A stretch of DNA of 64,000 nt from Streptomyces shenzhenensis (GCF_003688995.1 NZ_PENI01000017.1:62001-126000), one strand, 5' to 3'. Positions 31,707 to 40,021 are shown, counted from the first letter of the stretch. Notes: generated by a model not told the origin, from the sequence alone. Numbers and translations: made by a program.

Positions 31707-32498
31707 GTGATGGAGGGAGTTGTGGTGGGGTCAGCTGCTGTGTGTGTGCGTGGGTTGTGGAAGCGGTTCGGGCAGCAGGTTGCCGTTGCCGGGGTCGATC
31801 TGGAGCTGCCCGCGGGGAAGTTCATCGGGCTGGTGGGACCCAACGGCGCCGGGAAGACCACCACCCTGTCGATGGTGACCGGGCTGCTCCGGCCCGACCA
31901 GGGAAGCGTCGAGGTGGTCGGCCACGACGTGTGGCGGGACCCGGTGGCCGTCAAGGCGCGGATCGGGGTGCTCCCGGAGGGGCTGCGGCTGTTCGAGCGG
32001 CTGTCGGGGCGAGAGCTGCTCGGCTACTCCGGGCGGTTGCGGGGCCTGCCCGGGGCCGAGGTGGACAAGCGGGCCGGCCAGCTGCTGGACGTGCTCGATC
32101 TCACCGGGGCCCAGCACAAGCTCGTCGTCGACTACTCCACCGGCATGCGCAAGAAGATCGGGCTCGCCGCGGCCCTCCTCCACAACCCCGAAGTCCTCTT
32201 CCTCGACGAGCCGTTCGAGGGCGTCGACCCGGTGTCCGCGCAGACCATCCGGGGTGTCCTGGAGCGGTACACGGCCTCCGGCGCCACCGTCGTCTTCTCC
32301 TCCCACGTCATGGAACTCGTCGAGTCGCTGTGCGACTGGGTGGCCGTGATGGCGGCGGGCCGCATCCGCGCGACCGGCCCGCTGTCCGAGGTGCGCGGGG
32401 AGCACACCACCCTCCAGGGGGCGTTCCTGGAACTGGTCGGCGCGCAGGGCCGCGACGCCGGGTCCGATCTGGACTGGCTGGGCGGCGGGGCCCGATGA
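31707..32498 (+). CDS. ABC transporter ATP-binding protein
   Basis: About 263 residues, one ABC ATPase. Walker A is GPNGAGKTTT, the signature is the variant YSTGMRKKIG, Walker B is VLFLDEPFEGVDP, and the H-loop is in VFSSHVMELV. It resembles the drug/lipid-type exporters of the CcmA/DrrA group. In-frame starts are GTG 31707, ATG 31710 and GTG 31722/31725; GGAGGG at about 31712-31717 makes 31725 attractive and would shorten the N-terminus by six residues. Its stop overlaps the permease start (ATGA), so the two form one transporter; the substrate is unknown. Confidence 0.93.
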   Translation: MMEGVVVGSAAVCVRGLWKRFGQQVAVAGVDLELPAGKFIGLVGPNGAGKTTTLSMVTGLLRPDQGSVEVVGHDVWRDPVAVKARIGVLPEGLRLFERLSGRELLGYSGRLRGLPGAEVDKRAGQLLDVLDLTGAQHKLVVDYSTGMRKKIGLAAALLHNPEVLFLDEPFEGVDPVSAQTIRGVLERYTASGATVVFSSHVMELVESLCDWVAVMAAGRIRATGPLSEVRGEHTTLQGAFLELVGAQGRDAGSDLDWLGGGAR

Positions 32499-34084
32499 CC
32501 GACGTCACCGCCACCGTCGTACGGCTGAAACTGTCCCTGCTGCGCAACGGGCTCAGACAGTCCGGCGGCCGGCGGGCCGCGTTCATCGCCTCGGCCGTCG
32601 TCGCGCTCCTGTTCGCCGCGCTGCAACTGCTCGGCCTGCTCGCGCTGCGCGGGCATGCCCACGCCGACGCCGTCGCGGTGCTGGGGACGGCCGTGCTGGC
32701 GCTGGGCTGGGCCGTGCTGCCGCTGTTCTTCCCCAGCGGGGACGAGACGCTGGACCCGACCCGGCTGGTGATGCTGCCGCTGCGCCCGCGCCCGCTGGTG
32801 CGGGCCCTGCTGGCGGCCTCGCTGGTCGGCATCGGCCCGCTGTTCACGCTGCTCCTGCTGGTCGGCTGCGCGCTGTCGGTCGCGCGGGGCGCCGCCGCCT
32901 ACGTCACCGCCGTCGTCGCGGTCGTCCTCGCACTGCTGGTGTGCGTGGCCCTCGCCCGGGCCGTGGCCGCCGCCAACGTGCGGCTGCTGACCAGCCGAAA
33001 GGGCCGCGATCTCGCGGTGCTCAGCGGGCTGGTCATCGCGATCGGCGCGCAACTCGTCAACTTCGGCGCGCAGCGGCTGGGATCGGGCGGGCTCGGCCAG
33101 CTGTCCCCGGCCGCGGATGTACTGCGCTGGCTGCCGCCCGCCTCCGCGGTGGGCGCGGTGCACGCGGTGAGCGAGCGGTCCTACGGCCTGGCCGCCGCCC
33201 AACTGCTGCTGACCGCGGCGGCGTTGGCGCTGCTGGTCGCCGTGTGGGCGCGCAGCCTGACCCGGCTGATGACCGCGCCCGACGGCTCCACCCTGCAGGC
33301 CGCCGACAGCGGCGCCCGCGAACGCGCCTCGGCCGGGGGACTCGGGCGGCTGCTGCCCGCGGGCCGCACCGGCACGGTCATGGAGCGCTCCCTGCGCTAT
33401 GTCTGGCGCGATCCCAAGACCAAGGCCGCGTGGGTGACCTCGCTGGCCATCGGCCTGATCGTGCCGGTGTTCAACGCGTTGCAGGGCACGGGGTCGATCT
33501 ACTTCGCCTGCTTCGCCGCCGGGATGCTCGGCATCCAGATGTACAACCAGTTCGGGCAGGACACGTCCGCGTTCTGGATGGTGGCCATGACCATCTCGTC
33601 CAGCCGGGACGCGTATGTCGAGCTGCGCGCGCGGGCCCTGGCGCTGCTGGTGATCACCCTGCCGTACGCCGCCCTCGTGACCGTGCTGACCGCGGCCGTA
33701 CTGGGCGACTGGCCCCGGCTACCCGAGGCGCTCGGCCTGTCCTTCGCGCTGCTCGGGGCGATGCTGGCGACCGGCGCGTGGACCTCGGCCCGCTTCCCGT
33801 ACTCCATCCCGCAGGAGGGCTACAAGAACGTGGCACCCGGGCAGGCCGGCCTCGCCTGGATCGCGATCTTCGGCGGCATGGTCTCGGCGGCCCTGCTGTG
33901 CGCGCCCGTCATCGCGCTCACCATCTGGCTGAACGTGAGCGCGGACGGCGACGCCTTCACCTGGCTGCTGCTGCCGGTCGGCGCCGTCTACGGCACGGCG
34001 GTCACCCTGCTGGGCCTGCGGCTTGCAGCCCCGCGGACGGCGGCCCGCCTGCCGGAGATACTGGCAGCGGTCAGCAAGGGCTGA
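32495..34084 (+). CDS. ABC transporter permease
   Basis: 529 residues with about 12 membrane helices in two halves (AFIASAVVALLFAALQLLGL, FTLLLLVGCALSVARGAAAY, AAQLLLTAAALALLVAVWAR, GLAWIAIFGGMVSAALLCAP, LLLPVGAVYGTAVTLLGLRL). A cytosolic loop near the middle contains MERSLRYVWRDPKTKAAWV, typical of fused ABC-2-type permeases of actinomycetes. It is translationally coupled to the ATPase (ATGA overlap). One permease of this length would act as a fused dimer of two membrane domains. Substrate unknown. Confidence 0.9.
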   Translation: MTDVTATVVRLKLSLLRNGLRQSGGRRAAFIASAVVALLFAALQLLGLLALRGHAHADAVAVLGTAVLALGWAVLPLFFPSGDETLDPTRLVMLPLRPRPLVRALLAASLVGIGPLFTLLLLVGCALSVARGAAAYVTAVVAVVLALLVCVALARAVAAANVRLLTSRKGRDLAVLSGLVIAIGAQLVNFGAQRLGSGGLGQLSPAADVLRWLPPASAVGAVHAVSERSYGLAAAQLLLTAAALALLVAVWARSLTRLMTAPDGSTLQAADSGARERASAGGLGRLLPAGRTGTVMERSLRYVWRDPKTKAAWVTSLAIGLIVPVFNALQGTGSIYFACFAAGMLGIQMYNQFGQDTSAFWMVAMTISSSRDAYVELRARALALLVITLPYAALVTVLTAAVLGDWPRLPEALGLSFALLGAMLATGAWTSARFPYSIPQEGYKNVAPGQAGLAWIAIFGGMVSAALLCAPVIALTIWLNVSADGDAFTWLLLPVGAVYGTAVTLLGLRLAAPRTAARLPEILAAVSKG

Positions 34085-34187
34085 CTGACGGCATCCGCTG
34101 CGCCGGCGCACGACGGTCCGCAGCCGCCGGCTGACGGGACCGCGCGGAGGCGACGGGCGCCCGGCCCGCGCCCTGTGCGGACCGCTC

Positions 34188-35045
34188 TCACCCCATGAGG
34201 ACCGCGTCCAGGAACGGTTCGATCACCGCGCGCCAGGCATCCGGCTGGTCGTAGTGGACAAAGTGGCCGGCATCGGTGACCTCCGCGTACTGGCCGCGGG
34301 GCAGGACCCGGACCATCTCCTGGGCCTCGGCGCGGCCCAGCTCGCCGTCGAGACCGCGGACCACCAGGGCGGGGCAGCGGACCTGGGCCAGCTCCTCCCA
34401 GTGCGCGTCGTAGACCCACGTCTCGCGGGACTTCAGCATCCGCTCGGGCTCGAAGACGGGCCGCCAGCCGTCGGCGGACTCGTGCATGACCTCGGCGAAG
34501 AACGCGCCGCGTGCCGGGTTCGGGCGGTCCACCCAGGGGTCGTCCTCGCCGAACCACTTGCGCACGTCGGCCAGGGTGGCGAAGGGCACCGGCCAGGTCT
34601 TGAACCAGTCGGCCCACTCGCGCTGCGACGCCCCGCCGAGCGCGGAGGCCCGCATGTCGCAGATGATCAGGGCGCGCACCAGGTCGGGGCGCTTGGCGGC
34701 CAGCTGCCAGGCGGTGAGCGCGCCCATGGCGTGGCCGATGAGCACGGCCGGGCCGAGACCGAGCTGCTCGACGGCCGCCTCGGCATCGTCGATATAGGCA
34801 TCACGGGTGTAGGCGACCTGCGGGGGCTGCTCGCTCTGACCGTGGCCGCGCTGATCGAGCGCGACGGCTCGATGGCGCTCGGAGAGCCAGCGGGCGGTGG
34901 CCGCCCAGTGCGAGGCGCGGCCCATCAGACCATGCAGTAACAGCACCCCGGGCTCGTGCTCCGGGTCCGTCTTGGGAGGATCTGCGAACTCCCAGGCGGC
35001 CAGGCCCACGCCGCCCGCTCCCCTCACATCGATACGCCGTGCCAT
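34188..35045 (-). CDS. alpha/beta hydrolase fold protein lacking the nucleophile
   Basis: 285 residues with a complete alpha/beta hydrolase fold: oxyanion segment LLLHGLMGRASHW, VALDQRGHGQSEQP, ALVVRGLDGELG and the C-terminal catalytic His in DAGHFVHYDQPDAW. The nucleophile elbow reads IGHAMGAL where active serine hydrolases have GHSMG; the codon is GCC, so Ser is replaced by Ala. The rest of the fold is intact, so it may be a non-enzymatic binding protein or use another mechanism. GGGGGG lies 8 nt before ATG 35045. It lies next to, and co-directional with, dmdR1, about 500 bp downstream. Confidence 0.88.
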   Translation of the reverse strand: MARRIDVRGAGGVGLAAWEFADPPKTDPEHEPGVLLLHGLMGRASHWAATARWLSERHRAVALDQRGHGQSEQPPQVAYTRDAYIDDAEAAVEQLGLGPAVLIGHAMGALTAWQLAAKRPDLVRALIICDMRASALGGASQREWADWFKTWPVPFATLADVRKWFGEDDPWVDRPNPARGAFFAEVMHESADGWRPVFEPERMLKSRETWVYDAHWEELAQVRCPALVVRGLDGELGRAEAQEMVRVLPRGQYAEVTDAGHFVHYDQPDAWRAVIEPFLDAVLMG

Positions 35046-35543
35046 GCGCTGGCACCCCCCTAGCTCCGCTCGGACCGTACCGCTGTCCTGCCGTCGTACC
35101 GCTGCGTTGCGCAGATACTGCCGAACGCTGCCCTAGATTATCGAATGACTATTCGAAACTACTGCCTCTGCGGGCAACACCCCTCATTCGAGTGACCCCC
35201 GGCGAGGAATGATCGTCGCCACCGAGGGGAGTTCTTACGCGGGAGGCGGACCGCTCGGGGAAAACGGTCCGCGGGGATGACCCTGGGAGCTCGGGGCTCC
35301 GGGTCAGCACAGGGGAGGACAGGCCCCGGCGCCGCACGGCGCCGGGGCCCTCCCCCTGTCTGCGGCACATCCTCCCCACCCCCCAGCGGTCATATGCCTC
35401 TCGCGACAGCCTCGCACGGGAAGCGTCCGAGCGCTGCCGTTCAGCGCGCCGAATCCTGGACTCGGCCCCCTTCGACGCTGCGCCCCGACCGGCCCGCCGG
35501 CCACCGGAGTTGACGGACCTGACGGTGCCCGGGCGCCGTGCGC
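35046..35543. terminator. intergenic with long hairpin at 35309-35359
   Basis: GGCCCCGGCGCC (35322-35333) and GGCGCCGGGGCC (35338-35349) form a perfect 12-bp stem around GCAC. Outer ACAGGGGAGG and CCTCCCCCTGT extend it to about 50 nt. It lies downstream of dmdR1 and would end its transcript before the hydrolase gene. The remaining 400 bp must hold the hydrolase promoter; no gene was recognised. Confidence 0.65.
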
Positions 35544-36236
35544 TCAACGCTTGGCGACGAACACATGGGAGGCCACGTCCGCGTCCAGCTCGGCCGCCTC
35601 GCCGCTGCTGCCCACGAGCACACCGGCCGCCGACTCGGTCACGCTCACCACCGAACCGGGCTGCACGCCCGCCCGGCGCAGCGTGTACATCAGCTGCGCG
35701 TCGGTCTGGATCGGCTCGCCGATGCGGCGGACGACGACCGTCTTGCCGTCCGCGCCCGGGTCGAGATCCGCCAGCGACACCATGCCCTCGTCCAGGAACG
35801 GGTCGGCCCCGTCCTTCTCGCCCAGTTCCTCCAGGCCCGGGATGGGGTTGCCGTACGGCGACTCGGTCGGGTGGCGCAGCAGCTCCAGGACGCGGCGCTC
35901 CACCGCCTCGCTCATCACGTGCTCCCAGCGGCACGCCTCGGCGTGCACCTGCTCCCACTCCAGGCCGATCACGTCGACGAGCAGGCACTCCGCGAGCCGG
36001 TGCTTGCGCATCACGCGCGTGGCCAGCCTGCGGCCCTCCTCCGTCAGCTCCAGGTGCCGGTCGCTCGCGACCGAGACCAGACCGTCGCGCTCCATCCGCG
36101 CGACCGTCTGGCTCACCGTCGGCCCGCTCTGGTCCAGCCGCTCGGCGATGCGGGCGCGCATCGGGACCACGCCTTCCTCTTCCAGTTCGAGGATGGTGCG
36201 GAGATACATCTCCGTGGTGTCGATCAGTCCGGACAT
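35544..36236 (-). CDS. dmdR1: DtxR/IdeR family iron regulator DmdR1
   Basis: 230 residues. The N-terminal winged helix is MYLRTILELEEEGVVPMRAR and RLDQSGPTVSQTVARMERDG; the dimerisation/metal domain follows (MRKHRLAECLLVDVIGLEWE, EACRWEHVMSEAVERRVLEL, with the metal ligands Met, Cys, Glu and His), and an SH3-like domain closes the protein (AELDADVASHVFVAKR). It is an Fe(II)-dependent repressor of siderophore and iron genes. GAGGGG lies 6 nt before ATG 36236. It is divergent from nagS, as I recall for SCO4394/SCO4393 in S. coelicolor. An antisense ORF, adm, has been reported over dmdR1 in that species; long open frames also run antisense here. Confidence 0.95.
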   Translation of the reverse strand: MSGLIDTTEMYLRTILELEEEGVVPMRARIAERLDQSGPTVSQTVARMERDGLVSVASDRHLELTEEGRRLATRVMRKHRLAECLLVDVIGLEWEQVHAEACRWEHVMSEAVERRVLELLRHPTESPYGNPIPGLEELGEKDGADPFLDEGMVSLADLDPGADGKTVVVRRIGEPIQTDAQLMYTLRRAGVQPGSVVSVTESAAGVLVGSSGEAAELDADVASHVFVAKR

Positions 36237-36396
36237 ACGTGCCCCTCGATTACCTCTGCCGGAAGCTCACCGCTCCCCGGCGTGCGCTGGCCCTGGCCTC
36301 AATTCTGACGCATACCACCGACAAGCGTGCCGCGCCGCCGAAACCACGGGGTTACGAGTACGTACGCGGGGCGCGTCCTGGACCGTACCTCCCGTA

Positions 36397-36426
36397 TTGA
36401 CAGCGCGCTGGTCCAGACCGCACGGT
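36397..36426 (+). promoter_or_regulatory. nagS promoter with DasR-like site
   Basis: TTGACA at 36397-36402 is a perfect -35 box; CACGGT at 36421-36426 is a weak -10 at 18-bp spacing. GCTGGTCCAGACCGCA (36407-36422) matches the DasR consensus ACTGGTCTAGACCACT at 12 of 16 positions and fills the spacer, so bound DasR would block polymerase. DasR is the GlcNAc-responsive GntR regulator of Streptomyces, and the downstream gene acts on GlcNAc-6P. Confidence 0.6.
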
Positions 36427-36460
36427 GATCCGCGACACAGACGCTGCGAAGGGGCACCGC

Positions 36461-37216
36461 ATGAGCGACGGCACATCGGCCGACCAGTTCTTCGACGCCG
36501 CCATCGGCCTGCTGCAACGGGTCCGTGACGAGGAGTCCGCGGCCGTCGCCGCCGCCGGCACGCTCCTCGCCGACACCGTCGAGGCCGGCGGCCGGCTGTT
36601 CGCCTTCGGCGCCGGTCACTCCTCCCTCGCCGCCCAGGACATCGTGTACCGCGCCGGCGGTCTCGCCCTGATGAATCTGCTCACCGTCCCCGGAACCGTC
36701 GGCGTCGATGTCGTCCCCGCCACCCTCGGCTCCGCGCTCGAACGCGTCGACGGTCTGGCCGCCGCCGTCCTGGACACCTCGCCGCTCCGGGCCGGCGACG
36801 CCCTCGTGATCATCTCGCTCTCCGGCCGCAACGCACTCCCCGTGGAGATGGCGATGCACGCCCGCGCCCTGGGGGTCAGGGTCATCGGCGTGACCTCGGT
36901 GGCGTACGCCACGGAGACGTCGTCCCGGCACTCCTCCGGCACCTATCTGAAGGACCACTGCGACATCGTCCTGGACTCGAAGATCGCGGTCGGCGACGCG
37001 GAACTCACCCTCGACACCATCCCGGCCCCCTTCGCCCCCGCCTCCACGGTCGTCACCAGCGCGCTTCTCCAGGCGGTGATGGCCGTGACGGCGGAGACCC
37101 TCGCCGCCCGCGGCACCGAACCGCCGCTGCTGCGCTCCGGGAACGTCGACGGCGGCCACGAGTGGAACAGCCGGATCATGGACGAGTACGGGGACCGGAT
37201 CTTCTACCGCCACTGA
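36461..37216 (+). CDS. nagS: SIS-domain protein, GlcNAc-6P dehydratase NagS
   Basis: 251 residues, one SIS (sugar isomerase) domain: FAFGAGHSSLAAQDIVYRAG for phosphosugar binding, LRAGDALVIISLSGRNALPV and LGVRVIGVTSVAYATETSS. By position beside dmdR1 and by sequence this is the orthologue of S. coelicolor SCO4393, reported as NagS, a GlcNAc-6-phosphate dehydratase linked to aminosugar toxicity (from memory). ATG 36461 has GAAGGGG 6 nt upstream; in-frame codons upstream to 36425 are probably not translated. A DasR-like site overlaps the promoter. Downstream is a terminator-like 90-bp repeat. Confidence 0.88.
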   Translation: MSDGTSADQFFDAAIGLLQRVRDEESAAVAAAGTLLADTVEAGGRLFAFGAGHSSLAAQDIVYRAGGLALMNLLTVPGTVGVDVVPATLGSALERVDGLAAAVLDTSPLRAGDALVIISLSGRNALPVEMAMHARALGVRVIGVTSVAYATETSSRHSSGTYLKDHCDIVLDSKIAVGDAELTLDTIPAPFAPASTVVTSALLQAVMAVTAETLAARGTEPPLLRSGNVDGGHEWNSRIMDEYGDRIFYRH

Positions 37217-37230
37217 CCGCCCCGGCGAGA

Positions 37231-37321
37231 CGCCCTGAAGGGGCCGCGGGGAACTGCGCGACCAGCCACGATGGTGCCGCAGCCGACCGACGGCGCATCG
37301 CGGCAGCTCCAGCGGAGCGCT
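37231..37321. repeat. dispersed 90-bp repeat, copy B
   Basis: Nearly the same sequence as 7296-7385: CGCCCTGAAGGGGCCGCGGG, then GAACTGCGCGACCAGCCACG and on to AGCTCCAGCGGAGCGCT. It lies between the convergent nagS and PAS-protein genes, the same kind of location as copy A. It is probably a bidirectional terminator spread by an unknown mechanism. Confidence 0.7.
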
Positions 37322-37445
37322 CAGCGGCGACCGCGGCACCCCGGACGCCGGCAAGACGTCACCGGCACGCCCCCTCGGCCCGCGTGATCGTCGGCCACAC
37401 CGGCAGCCCGCCCTCCGCATAGGCCGCGCGAGCGGGACGCGGCGC

Positions 37446-38867
37446 TCAGCGGTCCCGCGTCGTCTCCGCCAGGTCCAGGGCCGTTGCTATGCGGGCGGCC
37501 ACGTCCTCCGCGTAGGTCGCGTCGATGCGTTCGAAGCGGGCGCGGGCCGCGCCGCGCAGGAACGTCACGACGCCCAGCGTACGTCCCCGGCTGCGCAGCA
37601 CCGCGCACAGCGCGTGCACGCAGTCCGCGGGCCACTGCCGGGCCAGCGCCCACTCCCGGGCCCGGTCCGCGGACATGGTGCCCGCGTCGGCCCGCACCGT
37701 CCCGGCCCGCTCGGCGCACTGCAGCGCGGGGTGGCCGTCCTCGTAGCGCACCGGCAGCCCGGCCGCGCCGGTGAGCAGGCTGGGCCCCGGCGCACCGGAA
37801 GGAGTCGCGGCTATCCGCACCAACCGCACCGGCGCCGCACCGGCGTCCGCCGGCGGCGGGCCCGCCACCCGGTCGATCAGCGCGTGGTCGGCGAAACCGG
37901 CGAGCGCGAAGTCGAGATGGACGGTGGCCGCCTCCGCCGGATCCTCGCACTCGGCCGCCGCACGGGCCGCCCGGTGCAGCTGGTTGGCGCGGAAGCGCAG
38001 CAGCGACGCCTCCTGCTCGCCCTGCTTGGCCTCGGTCACGTCCTGGAACAGCCAGCCGACCCCGAGCGGCACCGGCTCCTCCGCGAGCGGCGAGGCGAGC
38101 CGCAGGAAGCCACTGCGCCAGCACCGCCGCTGCTCGCCCTCGGCGGTCCGCACCGCCACCCACATCTCGGCCGGAGCGGGCGGCGGACCCTCGGCCAGCA
38201 CATGGGTGAGCGCGCCCTCCAGCTCCTCCACGCCCTGGGCGAGCAGTTCGCCCAGGGGCCGTCCCAGCGCGGACGTACGCCCGATGCCCAGCGCCCGCGC
38301 CGCGTGCGCGTTCACGACCGCGGGCCGCAGGTCGGCGTCGACGAGCACGACGCCCCACGCCGCGTCCTCGAACAGCGCCTCGCTCAGCGCGATCGACCGC
38401 TCCAGGTCGATCTGCGCGTGCACCTCGCTGAAGGCGCAGTACACGCCGGCCGGCTTGCCGTCCGGTCCGCGCACCGCCGCGGACTGGGTCCGTACCAGGA
38501 CCCGGCCGCCGTCCTTGGTGACCAGCGCGAACTCATGCACCTGCCGACCGGGCGCATGCATCGCGGAGAGCAGCCGGCCCTCGACCTCCTCGGCGTCGGC
38601 ACTGCGCACCGCCCAGCCCGCGAACCCCCGCCGCCCCACGGCCTCGGCGGCGGTCCAGCCGAGGATCCGCTCCGCCTCCCGGTTCCAGTGGGTGACCACG
38701 CCGTCCGCGTCGAAGGCGCACAGCGCCGCGTCCATCCCGTCCAGCAGCGCGGCGAGAAGGTCGGAGCCGCCCGGGTCGTCCGGGCCGGACGCGCCCGCGC
38801 CACCGTCCCGCTCGGGCTCGTCCGGCCCCAGTTCGTCGGTGGTCCCACTACGCCGGGAAGCACTCAC
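37446..38867 (-). CDS. PAS-PAS-GAF sensory protein
   Basis: 473 residues, soluble. A first PAS domain (LDGMDAALCAFDADGVVTHW, NREAERILGWTAAEAVGRRG) is followed by its PAC segment (TKDGGRVLVRTQSAAVRGPD), a second PAS domain (FEDAAWGVVLVDADLRPAVV, GIGRTSALGRPLGELLAQ) and a GAF-like C-terminal domain (CVHALCAVLRSRGRTLGVVT, FLRGAARARFERIDATYAED). This is the N-terminal half of typical Streptomyces PAS-GAF-PP2C phosphatases, but no PP2C domain follows; the protein ends after GAF. It may be a sensor working with a separate output protein. GTG 38867 has CAGGGGG 6 nt upstream. Confidence 0.85.
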   Translation of the reverse strand: MSASRRSGTTDELGPDEPERDGGAGASGPDDPGGSDLLAALLDGMDAALCAFDADGVVTHWNREAERILGWTAAEAVGRRGFAGWAVRSADAEEVEGRLLSAMHAPGRQVHEFALVTKDGGRVLVRTQSAAVRGPDGKPAGVYCAFSEVHAQIDLERSIALSEALFEDAAWGVVLVDADLRPAVVNAHAARALGIGRTSALGRPLGELLAQGVEELEGALTHVLAEGPPPAPAEMWVAVRTAEGEQRRCWRSGFLRLASPLAEEPVPLGVGWLFQDVTEAKQGEQEASLLRFRANQLHRAARAAAECEDPAEAATVHLDFALAGFADHALIDRVAGPPPADAGAAPVRLVRIAATPSGAPGPSLLTGAAGLPVRYEDGHPALQCAERAGTVRADAGTMSADRAREWALARQWPADCVHALCAVLRSRGRTLGVVTFLRGAARARFERIDATYAEDVAARIATALDLAETTRDR

Positions 38868-39046
38868 CTGGACCCCCTGCAGGCTGCGTCCGCACACACG
38901 GCGCGAAGGTTCGTTCTCTGCCTCTCATTCAACTCGAACGTGACACAACGCACACTTGGTTCCCGCAAGATTGAAGGAATCGTTGTAGACACCCGGGTAC
39001 CCACTCGGCCGCGCACCGTGGCACAACCGACGCCGCCATAAATCCC

Positions 39047-39075
39047 TTGAACACCGGTCGCCCCCTTCTTAGGGT
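39047..39075 (+). promoter_or_regulatory. strong sigma-70-type promoter
   Basis: TTGAAC at 39047-39052 and TAGGGT at 39070-39075 are separated by 17 bp, close to the HrdB consensus TTGACA/TAGRRT. Transcription would start near 39082, about 27 nt before a 12-codon ORF with an exceptionally strong ribosome binding site. Confidence 0.6.
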
Positions 39076-39108
39076 GGCTGTTACGTCGGAAAGGAGGTGA
39101 TCGGGTAC

Positions 39109-39147
39109 ATGAGTGAAACCCGGACGCGCGAGGTGGCTGCGGGCTAG
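39109..39147 (+). CDS. 12-codon small ORF with perfect Shine-Dalgarno
   Basis: ATG 39109 is preceded by GAAAGGAGGTGATC (39089-39102), a full complement to the 3' end of 16S rRNA. The frame encodes MSETRTREVAAG and ends in TAG. A strong promoter lies just upstream and three mutually complementary GC-rich segments lie downstream. No gene on the same strand follows for 1.1 kb, so the peptide is probably part of a short independent transcript rather than a leader of a known gene. Confidence 0.5.
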   Translation: MSETRTREVAAG

Positions 39148-39227
39148 CGGCCTGCCACCACACCCAGTGCGGTGCCGGACCGGCGTGGGCAAGCGACACG
39201 CAGCCGGCCAATCCAACGCAGTCACCC

Positions 39228-39328
39228 GACCCGCGGGCTCGCCGGTACGTCCGGCCGGCTCCTCCGCCATCCGGCGCAGGACCTGAGCCCGCGGGTCGTC
39301 TGCGTGTGCGGACGGGTCCCGCGGGCCC
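39228..39328 (+). ncRNA. attenuator-like alternative hairpins / small RNA end
   Basis: GACCCGCGGGCTC (39228-39240) is the exact reverse complement of GAGCCCGCGGGTC (39285-39297). Part of the latter, GCCCGCGGG, also pairs with CCCGCGGGC at 39318-39326. Segment 2 can therefore pair with segment 1 or 3 but not both, the logic of an attenuator. The 2-3 hairpin ends just before the convergent pdxH stop and probably ends the transcript started at about 39082. Confidence 0.5.
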
Positions 39329-39346
39329 GGAGATCCGTCGAACCGG

Positions 39347-40021
39347 TCAGGGGCTGAGCCGTTCCAGCCGCCACGTGCCGTCCGCCTCGGCGACGTAGCG
39401 CAGCCGGTCGTGCAGCCGGTTCTCGCGGCCCTGCCAGAACTCGACGGTCCGCGGGGCGATGCGGAAGCCGCCCCAGTTCGGCGGCACCGGCACCTGCTCG
39501 CCCTCCGGATAGCGGGCGGCCAGCTCGGCGTAGGACGCCTCGAGACCGGCCCGGGACGGGATCACCGACGACTGGGCGCTGGCCCAGGCGCCGAGCTGGG
39601 AGCCGTGCGGGCGGGTGCGGAAATAGGCGGCGGTCTCGTCGCGGCCGGTGCGCCGGGCGGTGCCCGTGACGACGATCTGACGGGCGATCGGGTGCCAGGG
39701 GAAGACCACGGACACGTACGGGTTGCCGGCCAGCTCACGGGCCTTGCGGGAGTCGTAGTTGGTGTAGAAGACGAAGCCCCGTTCGTCGTACTGCTTCAGC
39801 AGGACCGTACGGGAGCTGGGGCGGCCCTCGGCGTCCGCCGTGGAGACGACCATCGCGTTCGGCTCGTAGAGCGTGCCGTGCGCCGCGGCCAGTGCGGCGT
39901 GCTCGAACCAGCGGGCGAACTGGTCCATCGGGTGCGCGGCCAGGCCGGTCTCGTCGAGACCTTCCACCCGGTAGTGCTTGCGCATGGCGGCGGGATCGAG
40001 GATGGGGTCGCGGTCGGTCAC
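39347..40021 (-). CDS. pdxH: pyridoxamine 5'-phosphate oxidase
   Basis: 224 residues of the PdxH family: MRKHYRVEGLDETGLAAHPM, NAMVVSTADAEGRPSSRTVL, RGFVFYTNYDSRKARELAGN, RTRPHGSQLGAWASAQSSVI, PPNWGGFRIAPRTVEFWQGR and the C-terminal NRLHDRLRY with WRLERLSP. It oxidises pyridoxamine/pyridoxine 5'-phosphate to PLP with FMN and oxygen. FMN contacts (RTVLLK, YTNYDSRKA) and the PLP-binding RLHDR are present. The GTG start at 40021 matches the family length; upstream in-frame sequence is not conserved-looking. It is divergent from the citrate synthase gene, with a 230-bp gap. Confidence 0.96.
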   Translation of the reverse strand: MTDRDPILDPAAMRKHYRVEGLDETGLAAHPMDQFARWFEHAALAAAHGTLYEPNAMVVSTADAEGRPSSRTVLLKQYDERGFVFYTNYDSRKARELAGNPYVSVVFPWHPIARQIVVTGTARRTGRDETAAYFRTRPHGSQLGAWASAQSSVIPSRAGLEASYAELAARYPEGEQVPVPPNWGGFRIAPRTVEFWQGRENRLHDRLRYVAEADGTWRLERLSP

